Positions 1-5,780 of a DNA stretch of 7,208 bases are shown here, in pieces. The position numbers and the translations under genes are program-made. Origin of the DNA: Candidatus Kuenenbacteria bacterium GW2011_GWA2_42_15 (lineage in GTDB: Bacteria; Patescibacteriota; Patescibacteriia; UBA2196; GWA2-42-15); the NCBI GenBank assembly GCA_000998185.1, contig LCCW01000046.1, positions 1 to 7,208 on the forward strand. Reading direction: 5' to 3'. Position 1 is the stretch's first letter; each line of letters begins with the position of its first letter. The notes under the pieces are model-generated. The model was not told the DNA's origin. It did not search any database and saw nothing but the letters and a program-made list of their open reading frames with translations.

Positions 1-256
1 TTACAAATTTAACGAAGTTCTGGAATTTCTTTGGTCCAAACTCCGCGCTTGCGATGAAATTATTACCAGAACCGCGCCGTGGAAAATAAAAGATTTGGCG
101 GAATTGAAAAACATACTTGAGCCGGTAGCGCAGGATATTTTGAATGTGGCTGATTTGCTCCGGTCTTTTATGCCGGCAACGGCGGAAAAAATTATTGCCC
201 AATTCACCGCGCCGCAAATTAAAAAAGGGGAACCGCTATTTCCAAGACTTTCATAA
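1..256 (+). CDS. metG: Methionyl-tRNA synthetase, C-terminal part (5' end outside window)
   Basis: This is the end of a class I methionyl-tRNA synthetase, which charges tRNA-Met with methionine in the cytoplasm. The frame starts at base 2 and gives 84 residues before TAA at 254-256. The visible part fits the helical anticodon-binding domain. A TAPWK segment near residue 25 matches the conserved MetRS ETAPWxL stretch. The helix LLRSFMPATAEKI matches the family pattern for LxPFMPxTAEKI. The tail PLFPRL matches the usual PLFPRI ending. The catalytic HIGH and KMSKS motifs lie upstream and cannot be checked. There is no appended tRNA-binding (EMAP-like) domain. The NUDIX gene follows one base after the stop, so the two are probably co-transcribed. 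Family assignment rests on this C-terminal signature only. Confidence 0.8.
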   Translation, partial: YKFNEVLEFLWSKLRACDEIITRTAPWKIKDLAELKNILEPVAQDILNVADLLRSFMPATAEKIIAQFTAPQIKKGEPLFPRLS

Positions 257-257
257 T

Positions 258-728
258 ATGCCCAAAGAAAGATTCAAAATTACCCCCGCGTCTTATCTGA
301 TTTTAATCAATAACAAAAATGAAATTCTTTTGAGTCTGCGACAAAACACCGGCTATCGCGACGGGCAATATGTCGTGCCATCCGGTCATGTGGAAGAAGG
401 GGAATCGTTTGCCGCCTGTATGATTCGGGAAGCCAAAGAAGAAGCGAATATAGACATAAAAAGTGATGATTTAAAACTGGCTCATGTTCTGCATCGCGAA
501 GAAGGCGACAATGAAGAAGCTGACAATTTAAAGCGCCAGCGCATGGATATCTTTTTTAGCGCGGATAAGTGGACGGGTGAAATTAAAAATAACGAACCAA
601 ATAAATGCGCGCATTTAAAATGGTTTTTATTGGATAGTCCGCCAACCAATATTTTCCCCTATGTTAAATTTGCCATTGAACAATCACAATCGGGAATTGT
701 GTTCAGTGAATACGGTTTTGAAAATTAA
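258..728 (+). CDS. NUDIX hydrolase
   Basis: This 156-residue protein should hydrolyse a nucleoside diphosphate linked to another group, such as an oxidised or surplus nucleotide. The NUDIX box spans residues 43-65: G43, E49, R57, E58, E61 and E62 occupy the metal-binding positions of GX5EX7REUXEEXGU. The usual glycine near the end of the box is Asn64, a tolerated change. The strand SYLILINNKNEILLSLR and the GQYVVPSGH lead-in are typical of MutT-like domains. The ATG at 258 is chosen because it lies one base after the metG stop. A longer frame back to 144 would overlap metG and encodes a basic segment unlike the family. No Shine-Dalgarno is visible. The substrate cannot be deduced from sequence. 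Confidence 0.9.
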   Translation: MPKERFKITPASYLILINNKNEILLSLRQNTGYRDGQYVVPSGHVEEGESFAACMIREAKEEANIDIKSDDLKLAHVLHREEGDNEEADNLKRQRMDIFFSADKWTGEIKNNEPNKCAHLKWFLLDSPPTNIFPYVKFAIEQSQSGIVFSEYGFEN

Positions 729-759
729 AACATTAAAAATTATTTTAAAATTTAAAATT

Positions 760-765
760 TATAAT
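760..765 (+). promoter_or_regulatory. Possible -10 box upstream of cvpA-like gene
   Basis: TATAAT sits 16 bases before the cvpA-like ATG, inside a 53-base spacer (729-781) that is almost purely A/T. No matching -35 is present at 16-18 bases upstream. In a tract of this composition such a hexamer can arise by chance. If real, it would give a leader of about 10 bases and start the 782-4253 block. Confidence 0.3.
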
Positions 766-781
766 TTAAAATTATACTCCC

Positions 782-1306
782 ATGCTCATCATTGACATAA
801 TAATCCTAGTCATATTGTTTGGCTTCATCGTCTGGGGCTGGCAGACTGGTCTCATTAAAGCCGTCGCCGTCCTCATTGGCGTAGTTTTAGGCATTATTGT
901 CGCTGGCCGCTATTACGCCATTGTCGCCGATTTTGTTTTGCCGTATCTAAAATATAATCAGAATTTTGCCAAAATCGTCGGCTATCTGGCTGTTTTTGCG
1001 GCGGTTAATCTGGTGATAATGCTGATCGTTTCCGTTATCACCGGTTTATTGAAATTGATTCCCTTAATGACCACCGTCAATCGTCTGGCCGGCGCGTTGG
1101 TCGCTTTTGTCGGCGGTGTGCTCGCGATTGGGTTCATCCTCTTAATCTTAAGTTCCGTTCCATTTTCAGATTTTTTATCCCGTTATACTGAAAATTCAAT
1201 TTTAATCCCAATCGTCATGGACATTTTTAATTTTATTTCACCTTTGGTACCCAAAGCCATTGATGAGCTGACGGCCACGCTCAAAAATCGACTTCAATTA
1301 TTATGA
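782..1306 (+). CDS. cvpA: CvpA family integral membrane protein
   Basis: This 174-residue, very hydrophobic protein fits the CvpA (colicin V production) family, inner membrane proteins linked in other bacteria to biofilm formation and envelope stress. Its biochemical activity is not established. Four membrane segments can be read at about residues 2-18, 25-42, 64-90 and 100-124. The opening DIIILVILFGFIVWGWQTGLIK matches the family's N-terminal pattern of a hydrophobic helix followed by a G-x-x-x-G-L turn. The fourth helix begins with VNRLAGALVAFVGG, the family's (D/N)RxxGxxxG motif. The C-terminal 50 residues are less hydrophobic. The ATG has no Shine-Dalgarno. Its TGA stop overlaps the tatD start (ATGA at 1303-1306), implying translational coupling. 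Confidence 0.82.
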   Translation: MLIIDIIILVILFGFIVWGWQTGLIKAVAVLIGVVLGIIVAGRYYAIVADFVLPYLKYNQNFAKIVGYLAVFAAVNLVIMLIVSVITGLLKLIPLMTTVNRLAGALVAFVGGVLAIGFILLILSSVPFSDFLSRYTENSILIPIVMDIFNFISPLVPKAIDELTATLKNRLQLL

Positions 1307-2178
1307 CACCAAATTTAATTGACAGCCACGCACATCTGAATTTCAACATTTATAAAGACGACGGACATGAAGTGATCCGTCGCGCTTTGGATCAGAGAAT
1401 TTGGATGATCAATGTCGGCTCTCAATACGATACTTCAAAAAGGGCTGTTGAGATCGCCACGAACCATGACATAGGCATTTATGCCGCCATCGGGCTTCAC
1501 CCGATTCATTTGTCTCAAACGGAAGTTGATGAGGAAGAAATAAAATTTAAAAGCCGCGAAGAAAAATTTGACGAGGTAAAATATCAGCAACTGATTGACG
1601 ATGACAAACAGCACAAAATCGTGGCCGTCGGCGAAATTGGTCTGGATTATTTTCATATTCCTGATGGGTTGACGAGAGATGAAATAAAAAATTGCCAGGC
1701 GCCTGATTTTATCAAACAACTGCATTTTGCCGCCAAAAACAATCTGCCAGTTATTCTCCACTGCCGAGATTCTGGAAAAGGCAAATTTGATTCATATTAT
1801 GATTTGTTAAATATAATAAAATCCCAAGTTACGGATTACGGATTACGGATTACGGGTGTTAAACATTGTTTTGACGCCAATCTAGAAATTGCCCAAGAAT
1901 TTTTTAAATTAAATTTTTTAATTAGTTTTACCGGCATCATCACTTTTGGTAAAAACGCCGAAGATCTGCGTCAAGTCGTGCATGAGCTTCCCTTGGAGAA
2001 AATTTTAGTGGAAACGGATTGCCCGTATCTCGCGCCAGAACCTTATCGGGGAAAACGCAATGAGCCCGGTTATGTTGAATTTGTCGCTAAAAAAATCGCC
2101 GAGGTAAAAAATTTACCACTTGAAGAAGTAGCAAAAATTACCACCGAAAATGCCAAAGGATTATTTGAAATAAAATAA
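1303..2178 (+). CDS. tatD: TatD family metal-dependent deoxyribonuclease
   Basis: This 291-residue protein is a TatD-type hydrolase of the amidohydrolase superfamily, acting on DNA 3' ends with divalent metals. All family signatures are present in order: H9 and H11 in DSHAHL, GLHP at 64-67, metal-binding E111 in VGEIGLDY, H153 in ILHCRDSG, H188 in KHCF, and D239 in VETDCPYLAPEPYRGKRNEP. It is about 30 residues longer than the usual 260. The extra length lies mainly in a charged stretch at about 71-105, between GLHP and VGEIGLDY, with a short second insertion at 176-184. That second insertion is encoded by a heptamer tandem repeat. The gene overlaps cvpA by four bases and ends four bases before the RAYT start. 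Confidence 0.93.
   Translation: MTPNLIDSHAHLNFNIYKDDGHEVIRRALDQRIWMINVGSQYDTSKRAVEIATNHDIGIYAAIGLHPIHLSQTEVDEEEIKFKSREEKFDEVKYQQLIDDDKQHKIVAVGEIGLDYFHIPDGLTRDEIKNCQAPDFIKQLHFAAKNNLPVILHCRDSGKGKFDSYYDLLNIIKSQVTDYGLRITGVKHCFDANLEIAQEFFKLNFLISFTGIITFGKNAEDLRQVVHELPLEKILVETDCPYLAPEPYRGKRNEPGYVEFVAKKIAEVKNLPLEEVAKITTENAKGLFEIK
1829..1855 (+). repeat. Heptamer tandem repeat (ATTACGG) inside tatD
   Basis: Three full ATTACGG units (1835-1855) follow a near-complete one (1829-1834), 27 bases in all with no mismatch. Three heptamers equal 21 bases, so the tatD frame is kept and the tract reads as TDYGLRIT (177-184). The position is the variable loop before the conserved metal-ligand strand VKHCF. Confidence 0.9.
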
Positions 2179-2182
2179 TTTG

Positions 2183-2737
2183 ATGAATGATTTATTCAAA
2201 AACCAATACAAAACCAATTCCACCCGCTTGGCAGGATGGGATTACACCGCTGGTTGGTATTTCGTGACCATTTGCGCCAAAGATAAAAAGATGTTTTTTG
2301 GTAAAATTGGGAATGGGAAGATGAGATTAAATCAGATTGGCGAAGTAGTTAAAGAAGAGTTATTAAAAACACCTATAATTAGGCGCAATGTTGTTTTGGA
2401 TAAATGGGTGATTATGCCCAATCATACCCATATGATTATTGTCATAACCAACAATAATGGCGGTGGCGTAGAGACGCATTGCAATGCGTCTCTACCACAA
2501 ACAAATAAATTTGGTCCTCAAAGAAATAATTTGGCATCAATTATCAGAGGTTTTAAAGGGGTAACCACCAAAAGAATTCATCTCGCTAGACAAGCTGATT
2601 TTGCCTGGCAACCCGGTTTTTACGACCATATTCTCCGCGATGAGAAAGATTACCAAAACACTTGGGATTACATTGATTACAATCCGGACAAGTGGGAGTG
2701 GGATAAAGAGAATCCTGAAAATTTAAAAAAGAAATAA
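2183..2737 (+). CDS. REP-associated tyrosine transposase (RAYT, IS200/Y1 HUH family)
   Basis: This 184-residue protein belongs to the Y1_Tnp/TnpA-REP family, single-strand DNA nucleases that cut and join at hairpins using an HUH metal site and one tyrosine. The HUH motif is H81-T-H83 within WVIMPNHTHMIIVI. The C-terminal segment FYDHILRDEKDY..WDYIDYNPDKW matches the RAYT consensus ending in DYIxxNPxKW. By alignment from memory Tyr163 is the likely catalytic residue, with Tyr157 or Tyr147 less likely. The N-terminal WDYTAGWYFVTICAKDK strand is also typical. ATG at 2183 is preferred over the TTG just before it. The gene sits 4 bases after tatD and 6 before the next gene, without visible terminal IS ends. 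It looks like a resident single-copy RAYT rather than a fresh IS. Residues 91-110 are a low-complexity insert carrying a palindrome. Confidence 0.9.
   Translation: MNDLFKNQYKTNSTRLAGWDYTAGWYFVTICAKDKKMFFGKIGNGKMRLNQIGEVVKEELLKTPIIRRNVVLDKWVIMPNHTHMIIVITNNNGGGVETHCNASLPQTNKFGPQRNNLASIIRGFKGVTTKRIHLARQADFAWQPGFYDHILRDEKDYQNTWDYIDYNPDKWEWDKENPENLKKK
2468..2495 (+). repeat. Perfect 28-bp REP-like palindrome inside the RAYT gene
   Basis: The left arm GTAGAGACGCATTG (2468-2481) is followed with no spacer by its exact reverse complement (2482-2495). It is in frame and encodes V96-E-T-H-C-N-A-S-L-P. Flanking codons read as Asn/Gly-rich linker, so the palindrome appears to have been accommodated in a surface loop after the HUH strand. 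RAYT enzymes act on REP-type palindromes, so the location is suggestive. Confidence 0.9.
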
Positions 2738-2743
2738 AGAATT

Positions 2744-3808
2744 ATGTTGATCTACATTATTCCGTTAATTTTCAGTTTTATCAGCGCTTTGTTTTTGACT
2801 CGGCAAATCCGCGGTCTGGCTTTGCGCTATAATATCGTGGACGCGCCAATAAATGAACGCAAAATTCAAATCGGCCAGGTGCCGCTTCTGGGCGGGCTGG
2901 CCGTTTACGCGTCGTTTGTTCTGACGCTTTTTATTGTCTGGCCGCTGGGCTGGCTATCTGACGGAAAAATTACCTCGTCCCAAATTGTGGGAGTTATTCT
3001 TGGAGGACTTATACTTTGTGTCATGGGTTTTTTGGATGATAAATATAATATCAGAACCAAATCTTTTATCGGGCCCCTTTTAGCCGCAATTCTGGCCGTA
3101 GCGCTGGGCATAACTGTTACATACATTACCAATCCATTTACGGCTGGCACAGGGCTTTACGGCCGTTCATTATTATATTTTTCAGGCACCATCGGCCCCA
3201 TATTCAGTTTTTTTTGGCTGTTGGGCATGATGTATACCACCAAGTTTTTAGACGGTTTAGACGGTTTAGTGTCCGGCATTGGCGCCATTGGCGCTATAAT
3301 TCTATTTATTGTCAGTTTATTCTGGGATGTGCCCCAAAGCGGCACTTCAATTTTATGCTTAATTTTAGCAGGCAGTTGTCTTGGTTTTTTAAGATATAAT
3401 TGGCATCCAGCCAAAATTTTTCTGGGCGAGTCTGGCTCTGTTTTTATCGGCTTTATGCTCGGCGTGCTGTCAATAATTTCCGGCGCTAAAATCGCCACGG
3501 CGCTTTTAATTATGGGTATTCCAATTCTTGATGTTGCCTGGGTTATTCTGCGTCGTATTTTTAAAGAACATAAAAGTCCTTTCGCCGCTGATGCCAAACA
3601 CTTGCATTTTCGTCTTTTACAAGTCGGTTTTTCTCATCGCGGCGCAGTTCTTTTCTTATATTTTTTAAGTTTAATTTTTGGTGTATCCTCATTATTTTTG
3701 CAAAGTAAGAATAAAATCGTCGCGCTTTTGATTTTAATTATTATAATGTTAATTTTAGCTGTCGCTTTGGTTGTGGCATATAAAATAAAACAGAAAAATT
3801 ATGAATAG
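2744..3808 (+). CDS. WecA/TagO-like polyprenyl-phosphate sugar-1-phosphate transferase (MraY/PNPT superfamily)
   Basis: This 354-residue multispanning membrane enzyme should transfer a UDP-linked HexNAc-1-phosphate onto undecaprenyl phosphate on the cytoplasmic face, starting a glycan. Key motifs are present in order: D33-A-P plus the R39-K region, PLLGGLAVY (47-55), the D98-D99 pair in GFLDDKYNI, D170/D173 in TKFLDGLDGL, FLGESGS (226-232), and the cytoplasmic loop DAKHLHFRLL (283-292) with H286 and H288. That His pair is the WecA/TagO type and not MraY. About ten hydrophobic segments can be read. Lys167 takes the place where WecA and TagO usually have Asn before the DG. ATG at 2744 lies 6 bases after the RAYT stop. 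The 3' end overlaps the DUF192 gene by 8 bases. The sugar substrate is not determined. Confidence 0.88.
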   Translation: MLIYIIPLIFSFISALFLTRQIRGLALRYNIVDAPINERKIQIGQVPLLGGLAVYASFVLTLFIVWPLGWLSDGKITSSQIVGVILGGLILCVMGFLDDKYNIRTKSFIGPLLAAILAVALGITVTYITNPFTAGTGLYGRSLLYFSGTIGPIFSFFWLLGMMYTTKFLDGLDGLVSGIGAIGAIILFIVSLFWDVPQSGTSILCLILAGSCLGFLRYNWHPAKIFLGESGSVFIGFMLGVLSIISGAKIATALLIMGIPILDVAWVILRRIFKEHKSPFAADAKHLHFRLLQVGFSHRGAVLFLYFLSLIFGVSSLFLQSKNKIVALLILIIIMLILAVALVVAYKIKQKNYE

Positions 3809-4253
3809 TAAAAATATCAGTCTCGTCAGTGGATTGATTTTTGTCGCGCTAATTGCCCTAGCCTTCCTTTACGCGGCAAACTTGAAGGGAGAAAATATAA
3901 ATTATGTATTTATCAATCATTACAAAATAAAAGTTGAACTGGCCGACACTCCGCAAAAACGCGGCCAGGGTTTGTCCGGTCGTCAGTCGCTTTGTGAAAA
4001 TTGCGGTATGCTGTTTGTTTTTCAAGAACCAACAATTCCCAATTTCTGGATGCGCGATATGAATTTCCCTTTGGATATAATTTGGATAAAAGACAGTGCG
4101 GTCATCGGATTTGAAGAAAATCTTTTGCCATTAAAAGACGGAACATCACCTGTTTACTACCATCCAAATGAATCAATTACCGCTGCCCTTGAACTCAACG
4201 CCAGCTGGATTAAAAATCATCAGATTAAAGTAGGGGATATAGTAAAATTTTAA
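3801..4253 (+). CDS. DUF192 family protein with N-terminal membrane anchor
   Basis: This 150-residue protein has an N-terminal hydrophobic helix (about residues 8-26) followed by a DUF192 (COG1430) domain of unknown function. The start is short and not cleaved by any obvious signal peptidase site, so a membrane anchor facing outward is likely. The domain signature is clear: VELADTPQKRGQGLSGR (45-61), then GMLFVF (69-74), FWMRDMNFPLDIIWI (82-96) and a closing VGDIVKF. Cys65 and Cys68 form a CENC pair just before GMLF, which could be structural or redox-active; this is inference. The start codon overlaps the preceding transferase gene by 8 bases in another frame, implying coupled translation. 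No enzymatic role should be assigned. Confidence 0.88.
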   Translation: MNSKNISLVSGLIFVALIALAFLYAANLKGENINYVFINHYKIKVELADTPQKRGQGLSGRQSLCENCGMLFVFQEPTIPNFWMRDMNFPLDIIWIKDSAVIGFEENLLPLKDGTSPVYYHPNESITAALELNASWIKNHQIKVGDIVKF

Positions 4254-4257
4254 AATT

Positions 4258-4266
4258 TGGTATAAT
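4258..4266 (+). promoter_or_regulatory. Extended -10 promoter of the nitroreductase gene
   Basis: TGGTATAAT is a perfect extended -10 (TGn plus TATAAT) in the 41-base gap before the nitroreductase. The start point would fall near 4273, giving a leader of about 22 bases. No good -35 is present at the expected distance, which is acceptable for an extended -10 site. It begins five bases after the DUF192 stop, marking a new transcription unit. Confidence 0.6.
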
Positions 4267-4294
4267 AATTGTGAGCTATTAAAATCCGAACAAT

Positions 4295-4837
4295 ATGAAT
4301 GTCAAAGAAGCAATTAACCTAAGAAAAAGTATAAGGAAATATCAAGACAAACAAATTCCCGAAGAAATAATTGTTGAGCTTCTTGATGCCGCGAGAAAAG
4401 CGCCATCGGCCAAAAACACGCAGTCTCATAGATATTTTATTGTCAATGATCAGGGGACCAAAGATAAACTGATAAAACATAATGTATTTAGGCGACCATT
4501 TGTTTATGAGGCGCCTTTAATTATTATTTGTTGCGCGGATCCAACTCAATATCCCAAGGGTGTAGATATTGATGAATGTCCTAGCAATTATGCTTACATA
4601 GATTTATCCATTGCTGCTTCTTTTTTGGTTTTACGCGCCACTGAATTGGGGCTTGGAACTGTTTTTGTTGCCTGGATGTATCGTGATAAAATAAAAAAGA
4701 TTTTTAATATACCTAAAAATTATATTATCCCCTTTGTAATACCAGTTGGTTATCCTGCCGAAGATCCTAGCCCAAGACCTCGAAAAGATTTAAATGAGAT
4801 AATTTGTGCTGGTTCAGATTTGCAATCTGAACTGTAA
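4295..4837 (+). CDS. Nitroreductase family FMN-dependent oxidoreductase
   Basis: This 180-residue protein is a small nitroreductase-fold flavoenzyme that would use FMN and NAD(P)H to reduce an unknown electron acceptor. FMN-binding signatures are visible: R10, S12 and R14 in NLRKSIRKY, then APSAKNTQSHRY (36-47) for the phosphate and isoalloxazine region. The central helix DLSIAASFLVLRATELGLGT (103-122) follows. VPVGYPAEDPSPRPRKDLNEII closes the domain, with R161/R163 in the usual phosphate-binding position. The region CCADPTQYPKGVDIDEC has two Cys groups of unknown meaning. The last eight residues, GSDLQSEL, are encoded by a palindromic repeat and lie beyond the normal family end, so the original stop was probably displaced. 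It has its own promoter at 4258 and stands apart from pyrH. Confidence 0.88.
   Translation: MNVKEAINLRKSIRKYQDKQIPEEIIVELLDAARKAPSAKNTQSHRYFIVNDQGTKDKLIKHNVFRRPFVYEAPLIIICCADPTQYPKGVDIDECPSNYAYIDLSIAASFLVLRATELGLGTVFVAWMYRDKIKKIFNIPKNYIIPFVIPVGYPAEDPSPRPRKDLNEIICAGSDLQSEL
4812..4832 (+). repeat. 21-bp REP-like palindrome forming the end of the nitroreductase gene
   Basis: The arm GTTCAGATT (4812-4820) and its exact complement AATCTGAAC (4824-4832) enclose the loop TGC. It encodes the C-terminal residues of the nitroreductase, five bases short of the end of the gene. Its centre TTGCAA is shared with the palindrome at 2468-2495. The 125 bases after the gene (4838-4962) carry no recognisable gene. 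Confidence 0.8.
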
Positions 4838-4962
4838 ATTTGGCACTCCCCAAACTCCTGATCCGAGTTATAAACTTGAACCAACGAAAAATTATCCCAA
4901 ATACCAGCGAATCTTTTTTCAAAGGTTGAATATGAATTTTTGAGACAATTAGCATAAAATTT

Positions 4963-5640
4963 ATGTCCAAAAAAAGAATCATCCTTAAACTCTCCGGCGA
5001 ATTTTTCAAGTCAGCTGACAATTGCGTTGATATTGACAAAACTTTTGAATTAGCCAAAGAAATTGTTAAAATAAGAAAACAATACCAACTCGGCCTTGTT
5101 TTTGGCGGCGGCAATATTTTTCGCGGCCGGCAAATGACTGGCAAAAACATCAAAAATCCCGCTGATTGGCATTATGTCGGTATGGCCAGCACTTTTGTCA
5201 ATGCCCTGGCTCTGCAAGCGGTTTTTGGTCAGCTGAATATCCCGGTCAGAATCGTTTCCGCCTTTGATGCCTTAGCAAAAAATAATAATTATTTTTCCCA
5301 AGGTGAAATTGTTATCTTTGCTTTTGGCACCGGCAAACCGTTTGTGACAACAGATACGACAGCGGTTGTGCGCGCGATTGAGACCAAGGCTGCGCTAGTT
5401 TTTAAAGCTACCAAAGCTGACGGCGTTTATGATGACGACCCTGAAAAAAATTTGCGAGCCAAAAAATTTGATCATATTAGTTACGCGGACTATTTAAAAA
5501 TAAAAAACACCGCGATTTTTGATAAAACCGCCGTGGTCCTGGCTGCCAAGAAAAAAATTCCCATTTATATTTTTAAATGGGGGAGAGGAATTTTGGCAAA
5601 AGCAGTCAAACTGAAAGCTGGTGGAACTTTAATTCAATAA
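4963..5640 (+). CDS. pyrH: Uridylate kinase (UMP kinase)
   Basis: This 225-residue amino acid kinase-fold protein phosphorylates UMP to UDP with ATP, in pyrimidine nucleotide synthesis in the cytoplasm. Signatures run in order: LKLSGE (8-13), the glycine loop GGGNIFRG (48-55), GMASTFVNALALQ (73-85), GTGKPFVTTDTTAVVRAIE (122-140) and the ATP-site segment KATKADGVYDDDP (148-160). The closing TLIQ is a typical end. It is slightly shorter than the 235-240 residues usual in bacteria. GTGKPFV differs from the common GTGNPFF, and the segment before GM reads ADWHYVGM, so the Asp that E. coli has at position 77 is not in register. Unlike many bacteria it is not followed by frr or preceded by tsf. No Shine-Dalgarno; the ATG is the first in frame. 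Confidence 0.95.
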   Translation: MSKKRIILKLSGEFFKSADNCVDIDKTFELAKEIVKIRKQYQLGLVFGGGNIFRGRQMTGKNIKNPADWHYVGMASTFVNALALQAVFGQLNIPVRIVSAFDALAKNNNYFSQGEIVIFAFGTGKPFVTTDTTAVVRAIETKAALVFKATKADGVYDDDPEKNLRAKKFDHISYADYLKIKNTAIFDKTAVVLAAKKKIPIYIFKWGRGILAKAVKLKAGGTLIQ

Positions 5641-5653
5641 TCAAGAAACAAGA

Positions 5654-5659
5654 TATAAT
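5654..5659 (+). promoter_or_regulatory. Probable -10 box ahead of the GAPDH leader
   Basis: A perfect TATAAT stands 14 bases after the pyrH stop. Transcription would begin around 5665-5667, at the first strand of the structured element at 5663-5722. This would give the GAPDH frame a structured 5' leader of about 115 bases. A -35 match is poor (A/T-rich sequence at the end of pyrH). Confidence 0.45.
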
Positions 5660-5662
5660 CTC

Positions 5663-5722
5663 TCCGCCAACTTGAACTCGGATAATTTTCTGTTCATTGA
5701 AGGCGGATCCCTCGGAGAGGGA
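5663..5722 (+). other. Structured intergenic element, copy A (candidate leader or small RNA)
   Basis: Stem P1 pairs TCCGCC (5663-5668) with GGCGGA (5702-5707). Inside it TGAAC (5673-5677) can pair with GTTCA (5692-5696). Stem P2 follows directly: TCCCTC (5708-5713), loop GGA, GAGGGA (5717-5722), all six pairs Watson-Crick. The next bases are ATAAATAA, so this is not a rho-independent terminator. A related copy lies at 6563-6659 with the same P1 strand spacing and compensatory changes in P2. Function unknown; it is not a riboswitch class I recognise. Confidence 0.5.
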
Positions 5723-5780
5723 TAAATAAATTACAAATCCCAAATTTTAAACTGCAATTAAAAATTAATTTAAGAGTTAT

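Noticed and set aside
144..257. N-terminal extension of the NUDIX frame back to ATG 144
   Set aside because: It overlaps the metG end in another frame, encodes a basic non-family segment, and the ATG at 258 directly follows the metG stop.
773..778. TATACT as the cvpA -10 box
   Set aside because: It ends three bases before the ATG, so transcription would start inside the gene.
2180..2182. TTG start for the RAYT
   Set aside because: An ATG follows immediately at 2183, and there is no ribosome binding site favouring TTG.
3248..3268. Tandem AGACGGTTT units in the transferase gene
   Set aside because: They encode the conserved active-site LDGLDGL, so the repetition comes from protein constraint.
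2905..3597. Open frames on the minus strand opposite the transferase gene
   Set aside because: They mirror a well-conserved gene, have no recognisable motifs and no independent signals. The same applies to minus-strand frames opposite tatD, pyrH and gap.
4955..4960. TAAAAT as a leaderless pyrH promoter
   Set aside because: It is only two bases from the ATG and has no spaced -35; the sequence is simply A/T-rich.
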